A DNA stretch of 64,000 bases from Algoriphagus aquimarinus. Its GTDB lineage: Bacteria > Bacteroidota > Bacteroidia > Cytophagales > Cyclobacteriaceae. The notes under the pieces were generated by a model, which made no database searches, had not been told where the DNA came from, and was given only the letters and a program-made list of their open reading frames with translations. The position numbers and the translations under genes were made by a program. Positions 44,439 to 53,663 of this stretch are shown here, piece by piece. The stretch's first letter is position 1, and every line of letters begins with the position of its first letter. Where the stretch lies: assembly GCF_900112005.1 (NCBI RefSeq), contig NZ_FOKK01000001.1:248001-312000 (forward strand), written 5' to 3'.

Positions 44439-44894
44439 TTATTTTACTGCGATAAAAATATCAACCTCCGAATTTTCACCTTGCTGACATTTAGAACCAT
44501 AAACTTCAAAGTCTGCCGTATATTTTCTATCCAATTCAGAGTCTTTAGCCCATATCTCTTGCCAAGTAGTTACAACTGCCTCAGGCATTTTTCCCTTGGC
44601 TACAAACTTGATATGCTTGCCTCCAGCAAATTCTTTTGAAACCAGTCCAACCCCTAGCTTTTCCAATGTATCCACTTGATAACCTATCATACAGGTATAT
44701 TTGCCAGTATAATCAGATTCGTAGTCGGTATAGATTGCATAAATATCTTCACTTACTTTTCCTGAAATTTTTGTCCCAATCTGCTCTTCAAAAAATCTTC
44801 CCCATAGAGCACCTAAGTCTTCGGCTGCTTTTCCGGATGAATTTGAAGTTCTAACAGCAATTCCAATAAACTTAAAAGGGGCTATAGTATACAT
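44439..44894 (-). CDS. GyrI-like / AraC effector-binding-domain protein
   Basis: The 151-residue protein resembles the stand-alone effector-binding (GyrI-like, SHS2) domain: APFKFIGIAVRTSN (about 5-18), ALWGRFFEEQIG (about 29-40), IYAIYTDYESDY with YTCMIGYQV (about 51-72), and DFEVYG (about 128-133) near the end. Such domains bind hydrophobic drugs or ligands. There is no DNA-binding domain attached. It is a monocistronic gene with unknown ligand. Confidence 0.8.
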   Translation of the reverse strand: MYTIAPFKFIGIAVRTSNSSGKAAEDLGALWGRFFEEQIGTKISGKVSEDIYAIYTDYESDYTGKYTCMIGYQVDTLEKLGVGLVSKEFAGGKHIKFVAKGKMPEAVVTTWQEIWAKDSELDRKYTADFEVYGSKCQQGENSEVDIFIAVK

Positions 44895-45040
44895 TCTGTG
44901 GTTGGTTGTAGATAAAAACTCACTTCATTAAAAGAAGCAAGGTAAGTCAAAATAGCCCTTAGCCCTAAACCGAAAGGTAAGCAAATATAAAAGTTTCGTC
45001 CTCCACATTCCTCTTGGTGTACCTAGTGGATAAAACCAAA

Positions 45041-45075
45041 AAAAGCCTCCGAACTCTTTCATTTCGGAGGCTTTG
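45041..45075 (-). terminator. Rho-independent terminator after the fad operon
   Basis: A perfect 12-base stem (aaagcctccgaa at 45042-45053 with ttcggaggcttt at 45063-45074) encloses a 9-base loop. On the minus strand it is followed by a long T run. It closes the fadN-fadA-fadE transcript. Confidence 0.93.
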
Positions 45076-45095
45076 ATACTCAATATATCACAATA

Positions 45096-46883
45096 TTAAA
45101 ATGGGTATTTACCCTGATCTATCATGTAATCAGCGATTTGTCTTCTCAGCTCTTTGGTATTGTAAAGCTCTGATTTGGTGAATCTCTTCAATCCCATCAA
45201 CATTACTTTTTGCTCATCGCCTTTAGTGAAACTACCAATAGCTTCTTTAGCTGATACATTGATTTTATCAACCGCTTCAGAAAGATAGATCTGCGCCATC
45301 GCGATTTGATTCTTGCAGGCTTCTTCGCCCTTCATAGAAACAAGCTTCTCAGTACGAAGAATCGCTGACTCACTAGCGTAGATCTCAATCATGACATCAG
45401 CTAGATTCATCATGATTTCCTGCTCATCTTCAATCTTATCCTGAAGCGTCATGGCAGCTTTGCCACCTACCATAAGAAATACTTTCTTCAACTTTTTCAA
45501 TACTTCTTTCTCAGCTGCAAAAAGCTCAGAAGTATCAATTGTTTCAAATGACGGAACAGAAATCAGTTCTTTGGAAACCGCCATTGCAGGATCGAAAATA
45601 TTTATATCTCCTTTCATAGCGCGTTTCAATAGCATTCCGACCATCAGCATGCGATTGATTTCATTGGTGCCTTCGTAGATTCTGGAAATTCTAGCATCAC
45701 GATAAGCACGCTCCATCGGTGCATCAGCTGAATAGCCCATGCCTCCGTAGATTTGAACTCCTTGATCCACCACGTAATCCAACACTTCAGAGCATTGCAC
45801 TTTTGCAATAGCACACTCGATAGCGAAAGCTTCAACACCTTTCAGTTTAGCTTCTGAAGGATCCATTCCCTCTGCTTCAAGCGAATTGATCTTATCCTCA
45901 ATATCCTGACCAGCACGGTAGCAAAGTGCTTCGGAAGCGTAGGCTTTGGTAGCCATTTCTGCAAGCTTGGATTTGATCGCGCCAAAGCTGCTGATACTTA
46001 CGCCAAACTGCTTACGCTCGTTGGCATAATTGATGGCATGTGAAGTCACCGTACGAACTCCACCAAGTACTCCTGCGCCGAGTTTTACTCTACCAATGTT
46101 TAGGATATTCACAGCGATTTTGAATCCATTCTGACGATCAGAAAGCATATTCTCCACTGGAACTGGGCAATCGTTAAAGAAAACCTGACGAGTTGATGAG
46201 CCTTTAATTCCCATCTTTTTCTCCTCCTCATTCATCGTGATTCCGCCAAAAGACTTCTCTACGATGAAAGCGGTAAGGTTTTTATCATCTTCGATTTTGG
46301 CAAAAACGATGAATAAATCAGCAAAACCTGCATTTGAGATCCACATTTTCTGACCGTTCAAAAGGTAGGTTTTACCATCTTCAGAAAGAGTCGCTTTTGT
46401 TTTACCACTATTAGCATCCGACCCAGCATCAGGTTCAGTCAAGCAATAACATGCCGCCCATTCGCCCGTAGCAAGCTTTGGAAGGTACTTTTTCTTCTGA
46501 TCCTCCGTGCCGTAATACAAGATAGGTAGCGTACCGATGCCAGTATGTGCACCATAAGTAGTAGAGAAAGAACCAGCTGCGCCGATGATATCTGCGATCA
46601 GCATAGATGTGTTGAAACTCATGCCCATCCCTCCGTACTCCTCAGGAACAGTAATTCCCAAAAGGCCAAGATCTCCGGCTTTTTTGAAAATAGTGGGAAC
46701 AAGCTCAGGATCTTTCATACTATCGATTTCATAAATATTCGGAGTGATCTCCGTATCTATAAAATCCTGACAGGCCTGAGCCATCATTCGTTGTTCTTCG
46801 GTAAATTCTGCTGGGATAAAGATGTCTTGTGCATCCGTTTCCTTGATAAGGAATTCTCCTCCTTGGGTTGATTTTGTGGCCAT
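45096..46883 (-). CDS. fadE: Long-form acyl-CoA dehydrogenase (FadE type)
   Basis: The 595-residue enzyme has the acyl-CoA dehydrogenase core (about 15-405): the FAD/substrate segment ACYCLTEPDAGSDANS (about 135-150), GIKGSSTRQVFFNDCPVP (about 225-242), and the C-terminal helix RISRIYEGTNEINRML (about 395-410). The Glu of EGT is the catalytic base in this branch. About 185 residues beyond the core form the extension seen in ACAD9/VLCAD-like and Bacillus FadE (594 residues) proteins. It catalyses the first step of fatty acid beta-oxidation. It is the last gene of the fad operon. Confidence 0.93.
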   Translation of the reverse strand: MATKSTQGGEFLIKETDAQDIFIPAEFTEEQRMMAQACQDFIDTEITPNIYEIDSMKDPELVPTIFKKAGDLGLLGITVPEEYGGMGMSFNTSMLIADIIGAAGSFSTTYGAHTGIGTLPILYYGTEDQKKKYLPKLATGEWAACYCLTEPDAGSDANSGKTKATLSEDGKTYLLNGQKMWISNAGFADLFIVFAKIEDDKNLTAFIVEKSFGGITMNEEEKKMGIKGSSTRQVFFNDCPVPVENMLSDRQNGFKIAVNILNIGRVKLGAGVLGGVRTVTSHAINYANERKQFGVSISSFGAIKSKLAEMATKAYASEALCYRAGQDIEDKINSLEAEGMDPSEAKLKGVEAFAIECAIAKVQCSEVLDYVVDQGVQIYGGMGYSADAPMERAYRDARISRIYEGTNEINRMLMVGMLLKRAMKGDINIFDPAMAVSKELISVPSFETIDTSELFAAEKEVLKKLKKVFLMVGGKAAMTLQDKIEDEQEIMMNLADVMIEIYASESAILRTEKLVSMKGEEACKNQIAMAQIYLSEAVDKINVSAKEAIGSFTKGDEQKVMLMGLKRFTKSELYNTKELRRQIADYMIDQGKYPF

Positions 46884-46938
46884 TGTTATAAATTAAGACT
46901 TTAGATTTTAGACGCTAAACATCAGACTTAGCATCGGA

Positions 46939-47035
46939 CTTCATTATTCATCATTTCTCATTCATCATTCGATATGGAAAAGTTCAAAAATTCAGAATGT
47001 CGAATGCTGAATGCTGAATTTTGAATGATGAAGTG
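46939..47035. repeat. Inverted AT-rich repeat in the fadA-fadE gap
   Basis: acttcattattc (46939-46950) and gaatgatgaagt (47024-47035) are complementary apart from one G-T pair. Inside, cattcg (46967-46972) pairs with cgaatg (47002-47007). The intervening sequence is made of variants of attcatcatt and gaatgctgaat. The unit resembles the short microrepeat hairpins common between genes in Bacteroidota. It may form a long hairpin in the fad mRNA. Confidence 0.5.
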
Positions 47036-47046
47036 GGTAGGACTTC

Positions 47047-48222
47047 CTATTTAAGCAGTTCGTAAACACCAGCAACGCCCTGACCACCACCTACACAAGC
47101 AGTGACTAGTCCGTATTTTTTATTCTGCCGACGAAGTTCATTGAACATTTGTATGGAAAGCTTTGCTCCAGTACATCCCAACGGGTGACCAAGTGAAACA
47201 GCTCCACCATTTACATTGACTATATCAGGATTGAGATCCAACGCTTTGATTACTGATAATCCTTGAGCAGCAAATGCTTCATTCAGCTCAATCAAATCAA
47301 TATCATTCAAGGTTAATCCAGCTTGCTTCAATGCTTTTGGAACGGCTACTTTTGGTCCTATGCCCATGATTCTAGGATCAACTCCTGCAGCGCTATAAGA
47401 CATCATTCTAGCAATTGGCTCAATGTTCAGTTCCTTCACCATTCGCTCAGACATTACGACTACGAAAGCCGCTCCATCAGAAGTTTGAGATGAATTACCG
47501 GCTGTCACTTGCCCTCCATTTTTGAAAGCAGGTCTCAGTCCAGCCAAAACTTCCATGGTAGTACCTGGACGAGGACCTTCATCCGTATCTACTACAAATT
47601 TTCTAGTTTTCTTTTTGCCATTTTCATCCAGGTAAGTTTCCTCCACTTCTACTGGCACAATCTCATCCTTGAACTTTCCGGCCGCTATTGCAGCTAGAGC
47701 TTTCTCGTGAGACTTGACAGAAAAAGCATCAGATTCTTCCCGAGTAATACTGTATTCCTTAGCCAGTTCCTCAGCTGTCAATCCCATACTGATGTAATAA
47801 GAAGGATGTTCAGTTGCTATTTTATAATTTAAAACTGTTTTGTAACCCATCATTGGTACTAGAGACATAGATTCTGTCCCTCCAGCGATGATACAATCTG
47901 CCATTCCAGCTTTCACTTTTCCTACAGCCAATGCGATAGCTTCAATACCCGAACCGCAATAACGATTCACTATAAATCCCGGGTTATCTACTCCCAAGGC
48001 CATTAGAGAAATCATCCTACCCATTTGCATTCCTTGCTCAGCCTCAGGTACTGCATTTCCTACGATCAGATCATCGACCATTTTGGCTTCAAGACCTGGA
48101 GTATTTGCAAGCAAATGCGTAATCACATCTGTTGCCAAATCATCTGGACGATAAAATCTAAAGCCTCCTTTTTTGGCTTTCCCTACCGCCGATCTATATC
48201 CATTTACTATATATGCTTCCAT
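47047..48222 (-). CDS. fadA: Acetyl-CoA C-acyltransferase (thiolase)
   Basis: The 391-residue enzyme performs the thiolytic cleavage of 3-ketoacyl-CoA, the last step of beta-oxidation. The catalytic residues are Cys89 in NRYCGSGI, His in [11 protein letters not shown] (about 345-355) and the second Cys (about 376) in TACVGGGQG. Length agrees with FadA proteins (391 in Bacillus). It sits between the multifunctional 3-hydroxyacyl-CoA enzyme (61 bases upstream) and acyl-CoA dehydrogenase (163 bases downstream). Confidence 0.95.
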   Translation of the reverse strand: MEAYIVNGYRSAVGKAKKGGFRFYRPDDLATDVITHLLANTPGLEAKMVDDLIVGNAVPEAEQGMQMGRMISLMALGVDNPGFIVNRYCGSGIEAIALAVGKVKAGMADCIIAGGTESMSLVPMMGYKTVLNYKIATEHPSYYISMGLTAEELAKEYSITREESDAFSVKSHEKALAAIAAGKFKDEIVPVEVEETYLDENGKKKTRKFVVDTDEGPRPGTTMEVLAGLRPAFKNGGQVTAGNSSQTSDGAAFVVVMSERMVKELNIEPIARMMSYSAAGVDPRIMGIGPKVAVPKALKQAGLTLNDIDLIELNEAFAAQGLSVIKALDLNPDIVNVNGGAVSLGHPLGCTGAKLSIQMFNELRRQNKKYGLVTACVGGGQGVAGVYELLK

Positions 48223-48283
48223 GTTATTTTCGAGTTATTTTTGTGTTGAGATACTTGGTACATTGTACGTCATACTTAGAATA

Positions 48284-50689
48284 TCAATTTCTCAACGGTT
48301 TTCCCTTGAATAAAATACTGTGAATTCTCTCCAGCGTCTTCTTTTCACCAGTAAGACTTAGGAAGGCTTCTCTTTCCAAATCCAATAAGTATCTCTCTGA
48401 TACTTCCGTTGGGGTAGATAAATCACCTCCAGACATAACCCAAGCTAATTTTCGAGCAATCTTAGCATCATGCTCAGAAATGTAAGCGCCGTATTGCATT
48501 CCAGTAATTCCAGCATCAAAAAGTGCTAGCGACTCTTTACCCAACACTTTGATATTTGTCTGCTCAATTGGCTGAGTGTATCCAGCTTCATGCATGGAAA
48601 GCACTTTTGATTTTGCTTCTGCCAACTGACGCTTTCTATTCAGCGTGATTCCATCTGATTTTCTCAAGTAACCCAGATTTCTCGCTTCTTCTGCAGAAGT
48701 GGAAACCTTCGCCATGGCAATATTCATGAAGTATTCTTGCAGCTGATTCAATTCTACATCTCCGGCGTTTACACTATTGGAGAATCTCAGGGTCATCTCC
48801 TTGGTACCACCACCAGCTGGTATCAAACCAACTCCAACTTCCACTAATCCCATGTACAATTCCGCATGTGCCTGAACGTGATCCGAGTGAAGCGAAAGCT
48901 CACAACCACCACCCAAAGCCATATTATGCGGTGCAACTACCACTGGAACAGATGAAAAACGAGCTCTCATCATGGTGTTCTGGAATTGAGCAATCATCAA
49001 ATTAATCTCATCGTAATCCTGATCTCCTGCGAACATGAAGAGCATCGCAAGATTCGCTCCTGCGGAGAAATTCGCTCCTTCATTACCAATCACAAGGCCT
49101 TTGTGAGACTTCTCAGCCATACCTATCGCGGTATTAATTCCTTCGATCACTTCGGCACCCATGGAATTCATTTTGGTATGGAACTCCAAGCCGATCACAT
49201 CATCGCCCATGTCATAGACAGATGCTCCAGCATTATCCCAGATTTTCTTCCCAGCAGCTTTCAGCGTATCCAAAATGATGAATTCATCTAAGCCTGGAAT
49301 TTCGAGATAGGATTTACTTGGTATGTCGTAATAATGCTTTTTACCATTTTCTACTTTGTAAAAAGAATCATTTCCAGCTTCTAGCATCTCGTAAACCCAA
49401 GCTGCAGGCTTCTCACCAGCTGCTTCCATTTTGTCCACGGTTACTTTGACACCCAGTACATCCCAAGTCTCGAAAGGTCCAAGTTCCCAACCGAATCCAG
49501 CAGAAACTGCCTGATCGATTCTATACAGTTCATCAGAAATCTCAGGAATACGATTTGAACAGTATCTGAACAAATCATAAAAAGAAGCACGGTAAAATTC
49601 ACCAGCTCGATCATCAAAATTCACTAAGAATTTGATTCGCTTTCTTAGGTCTTCAAATTCTTTGGCAGCTTCTAAAGCCTTAAACTTCGGCTTCTCTACG
49701 TCCTTATATTCGAACGTTTCAAAGTCAATTTCCTTCAGCTCTTTTCTGCCATCTTCATGACGGATCATTTTGAAGTAACCCTGACCTGTCTTATCTCCAA
49801 ACCACTTATTATTATAAAGTACCTCGACAATTTTAGGCAGCTTAAATTTCTCCCGAGACTCGTCATTCGGTAAAGCTTTGTAGAGGTTATTAGCAACATT
49901 CACAGTAGTATCCAAACCGACTACATCCATTGTTCTAAACGTAGCTGATTTAGCTCTTCCTATTAATGTTCCTGTTAATTTATCTACCTCAGATACTCCA
50001 AAGCCCATTTTCTCTATGGCGTGCATCGCAGAGATAATCGCGTAAACACCTATTCTATTGGCAATAAACGCAGGCGTGTCCTTACAAAGCACGGTTTCTT
50101 TACCAAGGAACTTATCACCGTATTCCATCATGAATTCCACGATTTCAGGCTTGGTTTTAGGCCCAGGAATAATTTCCAGAAGCCTCAAATATCTCGGTGG
50201 ATTGAAAAAGTGCGTGCCTACAAAATTCTCTTGAAAATCTTCAGATCTTCCCTCGCACATCATGTGCATCGGAATTCCAGAAGTATTGGAAGTAATCAAC
50301 GTTCCAGGCTTCCGGTACTTTTCTACTTTCTCAAAAAGTGACTGCTTGATATCCAAACGCTCGACGATTACCTCAATTACCCAGTCGTAATCTTTAATTT
50401 TCGGAAGATCATCGTCAAAATTTCCAGTAGTAATTCGATCTGCAAATGCTTTGTCGTAGATAGCTGAAGGATTTGACTTAAGCGTGCTTTGCAAAGCTGC
50501 AGTTACTATTCGGTTTCTGACAATAGGATCTTCCTTGGTCAGTCCTTTTTTCTGTTCCTGCTCTGTGAGTTCAAAAGGTACAATGTCCAATAAAAGTACC
50601 TGTACGCCGATATTGGCGAAATGACAGGCAATTCTGGATCCCATAACTCCCGAACCTAAAACGGCAACTTTTTTAATGGTTCTGTTCAT
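48284..50689 (-). CDS. fadN: 3-hydroxyacyl-CoA dehydrogenase / enoyl-CoA hydratase (FadN type)
   Basis: The 801-residue protein has the dehydrogenase domain first: NAD motif VLGSGVMGSRIACHFA (about 10-25), SNTSGIPMHMM (about 131-141) and GTHFFNPPRYLRL (about 155-167). The crotonase domain lies near the C-terminus: GNEGANFSAGANLAMLF (about 536-552) and NMALGGGCELSLHSD. This order (dehydrogenase then hydratase) is that of Bacillus FadN, the reverse of E. coli FadB. It carries out hydration of enoyl-CoA and oxidation of 3-hydroxyacyl-CoA. The operon order fadN-fadA-fadE is also the Bacillus order. Confidence 0.93.
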   Translation of the reverse strand: MNRTIKKVAVLGSGVMGSRIACHFANIGVQVLLLDIVPFELTEQEQKKGLTKEDPIVRNRIVTAALQSTLKSNPSAIYDKAFADRITTGNFDDDLPKIKDYDWVIEVIVERLDIKQSLFEKVEKYRKPGTLITSNTSGIPMHMMCEGRSEDFQENFVGTHFFNPPRYLRLLEIIPGPKTKPEIVEFMMEYGDKFLGKETVLCKDTPAFIANRIGVYAIISAMHAIEKMGFGVSEVDKLTGTLIGRAKSATFRTMDVVGLDTTVNVANNLYKALPNDESREKFKLPKIVEVLYNNKWFGDKTGQGYFKMIRHEDGRKELKEIDFETFEYKDVEKPKFKALEAAKEFEDLRKRIKFLVNFDDRAGEFYRASFYDLFRYCSNRIPEISDELYRIDQAVSAGFGWELGPFETWDVLGVKVTVDKMEAAGEKPAAWVYEMLEAGNDSFYKVENGKKHYYDIPSKSYLEIPGLDEFIILDTLKAAGKKIWDNAGASVYDMGDDVIGLEFHTKMNSMGAEVIEGINTAIGMAEKSHKGLVIGNEGANFSAGANLAMLFMFAGDQDYDEINLMIAQFQNTMMRARFSSVPVVVAPHNMALGGGCELSLHSDHVQAHAELYMGLVEVGVGLIPAGGGTKEMTLRFSNSVNAGDVELNQLQEYFMNIAMAKVSTSAEEARNLGYLRKSDGITLNRKRQLAEAKSKVLSMHEAGYTQPIEQTNIKVLGKESLALFDAGITGMQYGAYISEHDAKIARKLAWVMSGGDLSTPTEVSERYLLDLEREAFLSLTGEKKTLERIHSILFKGKPLRN

Positions 50690-50733
50690 AATTTTGGGCT
50701 TTTGGTCTTATTAACCTAGTGGCGGTTATTGGT

Positions 50734-51204
50734 TTATAATTCAAATATTGGTTTGTTGATATCTACTCCTTTATCAGTTTGTACCTGATCGATTACGAGT
50801 TGTATCTTTTCAAATACGCTAAAAAAGCTATTTAGATCTTCTTCACTCACTACTTCGCGTACTTGCTCGTTAAATTCTCTGATGGTATTGACAGAAATAG
50901 CTTTGATTCTTTTACCCTCTTCAGTAAGATAAATCCGAACGGATCGTTTATCTACCAGATCTGGTTTTTTGAAAATTAGTCCCTTTTCCTCCATCGTCTT
51001 CAGCATACGAGTAAGACTTCTAGTCTCCAGACCAATCTGCGGTGCAATCTTGGTTGCTGGCGTTCCATCTTTCGAATGGATATTGATCAATACAAAGCCT
51101 ATGGCGGTGGTAAAGCCTTCCTCAGCGGCTTGTTGATTGTACATCCTAGAGATAGCATGCCAAGCGCTTTTAATATGATAATCAACTGTTTCTTCTCTCT
51201 TCAT
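50734..51204 (-). CDS. MarR-family transcriptional regulator of the fad operon
   Basis: The 156-residue protein is a MarR winged-helix regulator: helix-turn-helix SKDGTPATKIAPQIGL with recognition helix ETRSLTRMLKTMEEKGL, and the wing PDLVDKRSVRIYLTEEGKR. I choose ATG at 51204; a TTG six codons earlier is possible. It is the first gene of the minus-strand fad cluster, 44 bases before fadN. Two palindromic sites lie upstream, so autoregulation and control of the fad genes, possibly released by acyl-CoA, is likely. This is inference from gene order and the palindromes. Confidence 0.9.
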   Translation of the reverse strand: MKREETVDYHIKSAWHAISRMYNQQAAEEGFTTAIGFVLINIHSKDGTPATKIAPQIGLETRSLTRMLKTMEEKGLIFKKPDLVDKRSVRIYLTEEGKRIKAISVNTIREFNEQVREVVSEEDLNSFFSVFEKIQLVIDQVQTDKGVDINKPIFEL

Positions 51205-51253
51205 CTCAACGGAATACTTCAATTTTAACGATTCCTAAGTTACAAAAAATAAT

Positions 51254-51267
51254 GTATGCATGCATAC
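51254..51267. promoter_or_regulatory. Palindromic operator candidate 1 for the MarR regulator
   Basis: GTATGCATGCATAC is a perfect 14-base palindrome, about 50 bases upstream of the MarR start at 51204. Its size fits a MarR dimer site, and the same core recurs 31 bases away. Binding by the adjacent regulator would repress its own operon. Confidence 0.6.
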
Positions 51268-51283
51268 TATATTTGAAAAAAGT

Positions 51284-51295
51284 TATGCATGCATC
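51284..51295. promoter_or_regulatory. Palindromic operator candidate 2 for the MarR regulator
   Basis: ATGCATGCAT (51285-51294) repeats the core of the palindrome at 51254-51267, 31 bases apart centre to centre, about three helical turns. Two copies on the same face of the helix suggest cooperative binding by MarR dimers. Confidence 0.55.
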
Positions 51296-51450
51296 ACAAA
51301 TATTAGCTCGTGAAAGCTGCAATTAAGAAGACTTAGTATAAGGATTAACTGTTTTACTACAGCAATTCAGAAGGAATTGAAAGAATTTTACTTATTCTTA
51401 GAAATTTCTATTGATGTTAAACATTATGAATTTTTCAGAAAACGAATGTG

Positions 51451-53199
51451 TCAATCGACATAGAGTTGTTCTAACTCTTTTTCAAATTTCTGATGGATTA
51501 CTTTTCGCTTCAATTTCATCGTTGGCGTCAATTCTCCTGATTCTATACCCCAAGGTTCTGGTAATAGCTTAAAACGTTTTATTTGCTCCCACTTACCGAA
51601 AAATTTATTTAACTCCTCTATTTCTCGATTATACTTCTCAATTATTTCAGCCTTCTCTATCATTTCAGCATCGCCAGTGTATGGTATGCCTTTGTGCTGA
51701 CAATAATCCTTCAAAGCGTCAAAACTTGGAATAATCAAAGCGGAAGGATAATTTCTATTTTCTCCTACTACAATCAACTGATCTATCAAGCTAGATTCTT
51801 TGAATTTGTTCTCCATTGCCTGAGGAGCGATGTACTTTCCACCGGAAGTTTTGAACATCTCTTTTTTACGATCTGTAATTTTCAGATACTCGCCGTCCAT
51901 CTGCCCTATGTCACCTGTATGAAACCAGTCATTTTGAAGTACCTCTGCAGTGAGTTCAGGCTGTTTGTAGTATCCTTGCATCACATTAGGTCCTTTCACG
52001 AGGATTTCGCCATCTGAAGCAATTTTCACTTCCACATCGGTAATTAATTTTCCTACATAGCCTATCCTCATATCCTCCAAGGAACAAACCGAAGCTGAAA
52101 CTACCGGAGAAGTCTCTGTTAGTCCATATCCCTCGCATACTTTAATCCCAGCAGCCCAAAATACCCGGGCTAATCTAGGCTGTAAAGCTGAAGCTCCAGA
52201 ATTAATCTGCAGCACCTCTCCGCCTAGCGCTTCTCTCCATTTACTAAAAATAATCTTGTTAGCGAGTTTGAGTTGCAAGTCATACCAAGCACCTGGACTT
52301 GTATTTGGATCATATTTCAATCCTAGATTCAATGCCCAGAAGAAAAGCGATTTTTTGACTCCTTTCAACTCATAACCCTTTGCCACGATTTTATCATAAA
52401 TCTTCTCCAGCAATCTTGGGACAGTATTGAATGCATGTGGTTTGATTTCCTTTATATTTTCTCCAATGCTATCCATATTCTCGGCATAGTAAATAGAGAA
52501 TCCTACATAGTAAAAACAGAAAAATCCTGTCCGCTCATAAATATGACAAAGCGGCAGAAAACTCAAAATCCTAGAAGAGCCTTTCTCAGGTGTCATTATA
52601 TCAGCAATGCCAATAAGGTTTGAAAGCACGTTAGAATGAGTAAGCATGACACCTTTTGGCCTGCCCGTGGTACCGGAAGTATAAATAATAGTAAAAAGAT
52701 CGCTTGGTTTGACCTGCTCCTTGGCATTTTCAAGGCCCAAAATATCCTCATTAACACCTTTAGCTAAGAAGTCTTCCCAGAAGATAGCTCCTTCTAATTT
52801 TTCAAAACTATAGATCAATCGATCCCCTGCAGCAGCTTTTGCTTTTTCGTAGATTACTTCATCACCCACAAAAATCATCTTCACTTCTGCGTGCTCAAAA
52901 ATGTACTCATAATCAGCAGAAGTGATCGTAGGATACATTGGAACTGAAATAGCTCCAATTTGCTGTAAGGCTAGGTCTACAAAATTCCATTCTGGGCAGT
53001 TATTCGAAATGATCGCAACTTTCTCTCCTGGCAAAATCCCTACTTTAAGAAATGCCAAGCTCAGATTATCTGCGATTTTTTTTACATCTCTAGAAGAAAA
53101 CGATTTCCATTTTCCATTTTCTTTTTTTGACAAAGCAATTTCCTTGTCGTAGGTAGCAATTTGGTAAGGGATTAAATCAAAAAGTCTAGTCGGTTTCAT
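51451..53199 (-). CDS. fadD: Long-chain fatty acid-CoA ligase
   Basis: The 582-residue adenylate-forming enzyme activates long-chain fatty acids as CoA esters. It has the AMP-binding P-loop IIYTSGTTGRPKG (about 169-181), the A5-type EGYGLTETSP (about 356-365), WFHTGDIG (about 423-430) and DRKKEMFKTSGGKYI (about 440-454). It lacks any fused domain. It is upstream of the MarR-fad operon on the same strand, with its own intergenic promoter region next to the origin. The family is clear; the exact chain length it prefers is not. Confidence 0.92.
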   Translation of the reverse strand: MKPTRLFDLIPYQIATYDKEIALSKKENGKWKSFSSRDVKKIADNLSLAFLKVGILPGEKVAIISNNCPEWNFVDLALQQIGAISVPMYPTITSADYEYIFEHAEVKMIFVGDEVIYEKAKAAAGDRLIYSFEKLEGAIFWEDFLAKGVNEDILGLENAKEQVKPSDLFTIIYTSGTTGRPKGVMLTHSNVLSNLIGIADIMTPEKGSSRILSFLPLCHIYERTGFFCFYYVGFSIYYAENMDSIGENIKEIKPHAFNTVPRLLEKIYDKIVAKGYELKGVKKSLFFWALNLGLKYDPNTSPGAWYDLQLKLANKIIFSKWREALGGEVLQINSGASALQPRLARVFWAAGIKVCEGYGLTETSPVVSASVCSLEDMRIGYVGKLITDVEVKIASDGEILVKGPNVMQGYYKQPELTAEVLQNDWFHTGDIGQMDGEYLKITDRKKEMFKTSGGKYIAPQAMENKFKESSLIDQLIVVGENRNYPSALIIPSFDALKDYCQHKGIPYTGDAEMIEKAEIIEKYNREIEELNKFFGKWEQIKRFKLLPEPWGIESGELTPTMKLKRKVIHQKFEKELEQLYVD

Positions 53200-53663
53200 G
53201 AAGGTTCTATTTTGGGATACCTATAATATTACCAAAATACCAGAGCATTACAAAGAGTTATCCACGCTCTCTTTTTATAATAATTGTAAAATAGATTTTT
53301 TAAAAAATTCTTTACTAAGGTTATTAGGACTGTGGATTTGTGGAAAAGAAGGCTAATTATTCTTCTCCACGTTTGGTTTAGGTTAACCTTGCAGTTTCCC
53401 ACTGGTTATCCCCTTTTTATCCACATGTAAGTGGTTGTGATTAAAGGGCGTAATTCAATTTGTTGGTTTCTGTGGATGGTGACTTGTCTATTCAGTGTTG
53501 GGAATTATGCTGTGGATAGAATGAGTTTGCTTGGTGGATAAGTGTTGGCTTTTCCCCAAAATACCTACTCGGAGTAAAAGTGACATGTTGGTACGTGTAT
53601 AAGTGGTGAGTTATCGTTAAGTAGTCCACGCTTATCCACAGTTAAATTGGCACTTATCCACGT
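53200..53663. other. Predicted chromosomal replication origin (oriC) with DnaA-box cluster
   Basis: This 464-base gene-free region carries about nine sites close to the DnaA box TTATCCACA. Two are perfect (53417-53425 and 53632-53640). TTATCCACG occurs at 53258-53266 and 53654-53662, and GGTGGATAA (reverse) at 53533-53541. TGTGGATAG (53511-53519), TGTGGATGG (53471-53479), TGTGGATTT (53331-53339) and CGTGTATAA (53594-53602) are one- or two-base variants on the opposite strand. An AT-rich stretch at about 53271-53320 is a candidate unwinding element. mnmG, a frequent neighbour of oriC, lies 2.6 kb away, with two parS sites beyond it. No dnaA gene is in the window. Confidence 0.85.
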
